Shown here in pieces: positions 13,843 to 14,837 of a stretch of DNA of 14,837 nucleotides. Both the position numbers and the translations under genes were made by a program. The notes under the pieces were generated by a model that was not told where the DNA came from, searched no databases, and saw nothing but the letters and a program-made list of their open reading frames with translations. Each line of letters begins with the position of its first letter. The first letter of the stretch is position 1. The stretch comes from Aquimarina sp. (lineage in GTDB: Bacteria; Bacteroidota; Bacteroidia; Flavobacteriales; Flavobacteriaceae): assembly GCA_011524575.1 (NCBI GenBank), contig WTKB01000034.1:1-14837 (forward strand), in the 5' to 3' direction.

Positions 13843-14664
13843 ATGGAAGAAACATTAAAAAACATCGATTTACAAAACATCACTTCATTAGTTATTGAGT
13901 ATGGTTTAAAGATTGCTTCGGCATTAGCACTTCTTATTGTCGGAGGATGGGTTATTAAGTTTATAGTAAAAACAGTTTCTAAAATTCTTAAGAAAACCAA
14001 TATTGATGAATCTCTTTCTGGTTTTTTATTAAATTTAGTTAATTGGTCTTTAAAAATATTATTATTTATTACTGCACTTGGGCAATTAGGAGTAAAAACA
14101 ACTTCTTTTGTTGCAATTATTGGTGCTGCTGGTTTAGCGGTAGGTTTAGCACTTCAAGGTTCGTTATCTAACTTTGCAGGTGGTGCTTTAATTTTATTAT
14201 TTAAGCCATTTAAAGTAGGTGATTTAATTGAAGCTCAAGGTTCTGTAGGTGTAGTTAAAGAAATTCAGATATTTGTAACAAAGTTACTTACCCCAGATAA
14301 CAAAGAGGTGATCATTCCAAATGGTACACTTTCAAATGGAAATATTACGAATTACTCTAGTACTGGAAACCTAAGAGTGGATCTTACTGTAGGTATTAGT
14401 TACAATGATGATATTGATAAGGCTATCAGTGTAATTACCGAGACACTTAAAGCTGATCCTAAAGTATTACAAACTCCAGCTCCAACCGTTGCTGTAGGTG
14501 AACTTGCAGATAGTTCTGTAAATATTTTAGTAAGACCTCACGCTACTGTAGAGAACTACTGGGATGTATATTTTAACAGTTTAAAAAATGTTAAAATTGC
14601 TTTAGATAAAGCTGGAATTGAAATTCCTTTCCCACAAACGGTTATGCACCAGGCTAAATCATAG
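13843..14664 (+). CDS. Small-conductance mechanosensitive channel, MscS family
   Basis: A 273-residue inner-membrane channel predicted to open under membrane tension and release solutes during hypo-osmotic shock, as a heptamer. Counted from the chosen start, three hydrophobic segments appear: the first about residues 22-42, the second around 62-80, and the Gly/Ala-rich pore helix GAAGLAVGLALQGSLSNFAG near 94-113, diagnostic of MscS. The beta domain follows (KPFKVGDLIEAQGSVGVVKE and then IPNGTLSNGNITNYS) and finally the cytoplasmic alpha/beta domain. E. coli MscS has 286 residues. An ATG at 13816 is in frame but adds a poorly fitting leader (MYLIYEKKI), so 13843 is preferred. It is apparently a single-gene unit with a strong terminator. 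Confidence 0.92.
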   Translation: MEETLKNIDLQNITSLVIEYGLKIASALALLIVGGWVIKFIVKTVSKILKKTNIDESLSGFLLNLVNWSLKILLFITALGQLGVKTTSFVAIIGAAGLAVGLALQGSLSNFAGGALILLFKPFKVGDLIEAQGSVGVVKEIQIFVTKLLTPDNKEVIIPNGTLSNGNITNYSSTGNLRVDLTVGISYNDDIDKAISVITETLKADPKVLQTPAPTVAVGELADSSVNILVRPHATVENYWDVYFNSLKNVKIALDKAGIEIPFPQTVMHQAKS

Positions 14665-14670
14665 TCCGGT

Positions 14671-14689
14671 AATTTATATCATATAAATT
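14671..14689. repeat. AT-rich palindrome after the channel gene
   Basis: AATTTATAT and ATATAAATT are perfect 9-base arms around a single central C. It lies just after the channel stop and before the main terminator. The stem is wholly A/T and the loop too small to fold well as RNA, so a protein-binding site or chance is equally possible. Confidence 0.35.
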
Positions 14690-14698
14690 TTTTATCGT

Positions 14699-14739
14699 AA
14701 AAACGAGAACTTTTCTTTGAAGGGTTCTCGTTTTTTTTT
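14699..14739 (+). terminator. Very strong rho-independent terminator after the mscS-type gene
   Basis: Arms 14699-14715 and 14719-14735 make a 17-bp stem (core ACGAGAAC/GTTCTCGT, two G-T wobbles) around a TTT loop. The stem is followed by a run of nine T residues (14731-14739). The opposite strand also reads into five T residues, so it could stop transcription in both directions. Confidence 0.85.
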
Positions 14740-14763
14740 ATTTTTCATGTTATTGTAAAGACT

Positions 14764-14778
14764 AAGAGCTTGTTTAAA
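14764..14778. repeat. Palindromic intergenic repeat, copy 4 (half-site)
   Basis: AAGAGCTTGTTTAAA repeats the half-site found at 277-290, 1381-1392 and 7942-7957. The matching right arm is not visible nearby. It follows the strong terminator and may belong to the 3' flank of a minus-strand gene. Confidence 0.45.
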
Positions 14779-14782
14779 GGCA

Positions 14783-14836
14783 CTACTTCCTGTAATCCAC
14801 AATTTTAAGAACTTGGATCACTTTAAAAAGATTTAC
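14783..14836 (-). CDS. Possible 3' end of a minus-strand gene (partial)
   Basis: Read on the minus strand from the right edge, one frame gives VNLFKVIQVLKIVDYRK and then TAG (14783-14785). Seventeen codons cannot prove coding, and another minus-strand frame stops early. It is offered because the position, convergent with the channel gene and followed on its own strand by a repeat half-site and a bidirectional hairpin, suits a gene end. The gene would start beyond the window. No family can be proposed. Confidence 0.25.
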   Translation of the reverse strand, partial: VNLFKVIQVLKIVDYRK

Positions 14837-14837
14837 A

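Noticed and set aside
1..14837. CRISPR array, tRNA, rRNA, insertion sequence or prophage genes
   Set aside because: I saw no regular spacer repeats, cloverleaf, transposase, integrase or phage structural genes.

Overview
This AT-rich window comes from the Bacteroidota, most probably the class Flavobacteriia. The evidence is a PorQ gene of the type IX secretion system (T9SS), a serine peptidase with a T9SS C-terminal sorting domain, DUF6095 and DUF5777 family proteins, the porQ-cmk gene pair, promoter-like TAnnTTTG boxes, and little sign of Shine-Dalgarno sites. I cannot name the genus.

Layout. (1) 20-265 is a small DUF6095 membrane protein followed by a terminator. (2) 411-2331 is a compact group of exported proteins: an acidic mono-heme cytochrome c lipoprotein, a YceI protein and a DUF5777 beta-barrel. 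(3) 2351-4097 is porQ overlapping the GTG start of cmk. (4) 4152-5327 (minus strand) is a THUMP/UPF0020 rRNA methyltransferase converging on cmk. It is divergent from (5) a ZIP-family metal transporter at 5470-6168. (6) 6246-7934 is a T9SS-exported subtilisin-like peptidase. (7) 8017-9550 holds MazG and an NfsB-like nitroreductase, closed by a strong terminator. (8) 9820-12210 encodes a 796-residue, apparently cytoplasmic protein with a long coiled-coil half that I do not recognise. (9) 12296-13734 is a 121-residue conserved protein overlapping apbE (FAD:protein FMN transferase). (10) 13843-14664 is an MscS-type channel with a very strong terminator. The last bases may hold the 3' end of a minus-strand gene.

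How they work together. PorQ belongs to the machinery that finishes T9SS export, and the peptidase at 6246 is a likely client. The cytochrome/YceI/DUF5777 trio looks like an envelope redox module, though its function is not established. ApbE attaches FMN covalently to proteins such as NqrB, NqrC and RnfG; no nqr or rnf genes lie in this window. Cmk, MazG, the methyltransferase and the nitroreductase are housekeeping functions.

Most worth a second look: the 796-residue coiled-coil protein, which sits just upstream of the apbE pair; the unnamed 121-residue partner of apbE; and an intergenic palindrome built on the half-site AAGAGCTTGTTT, seen complete or partial at four places.
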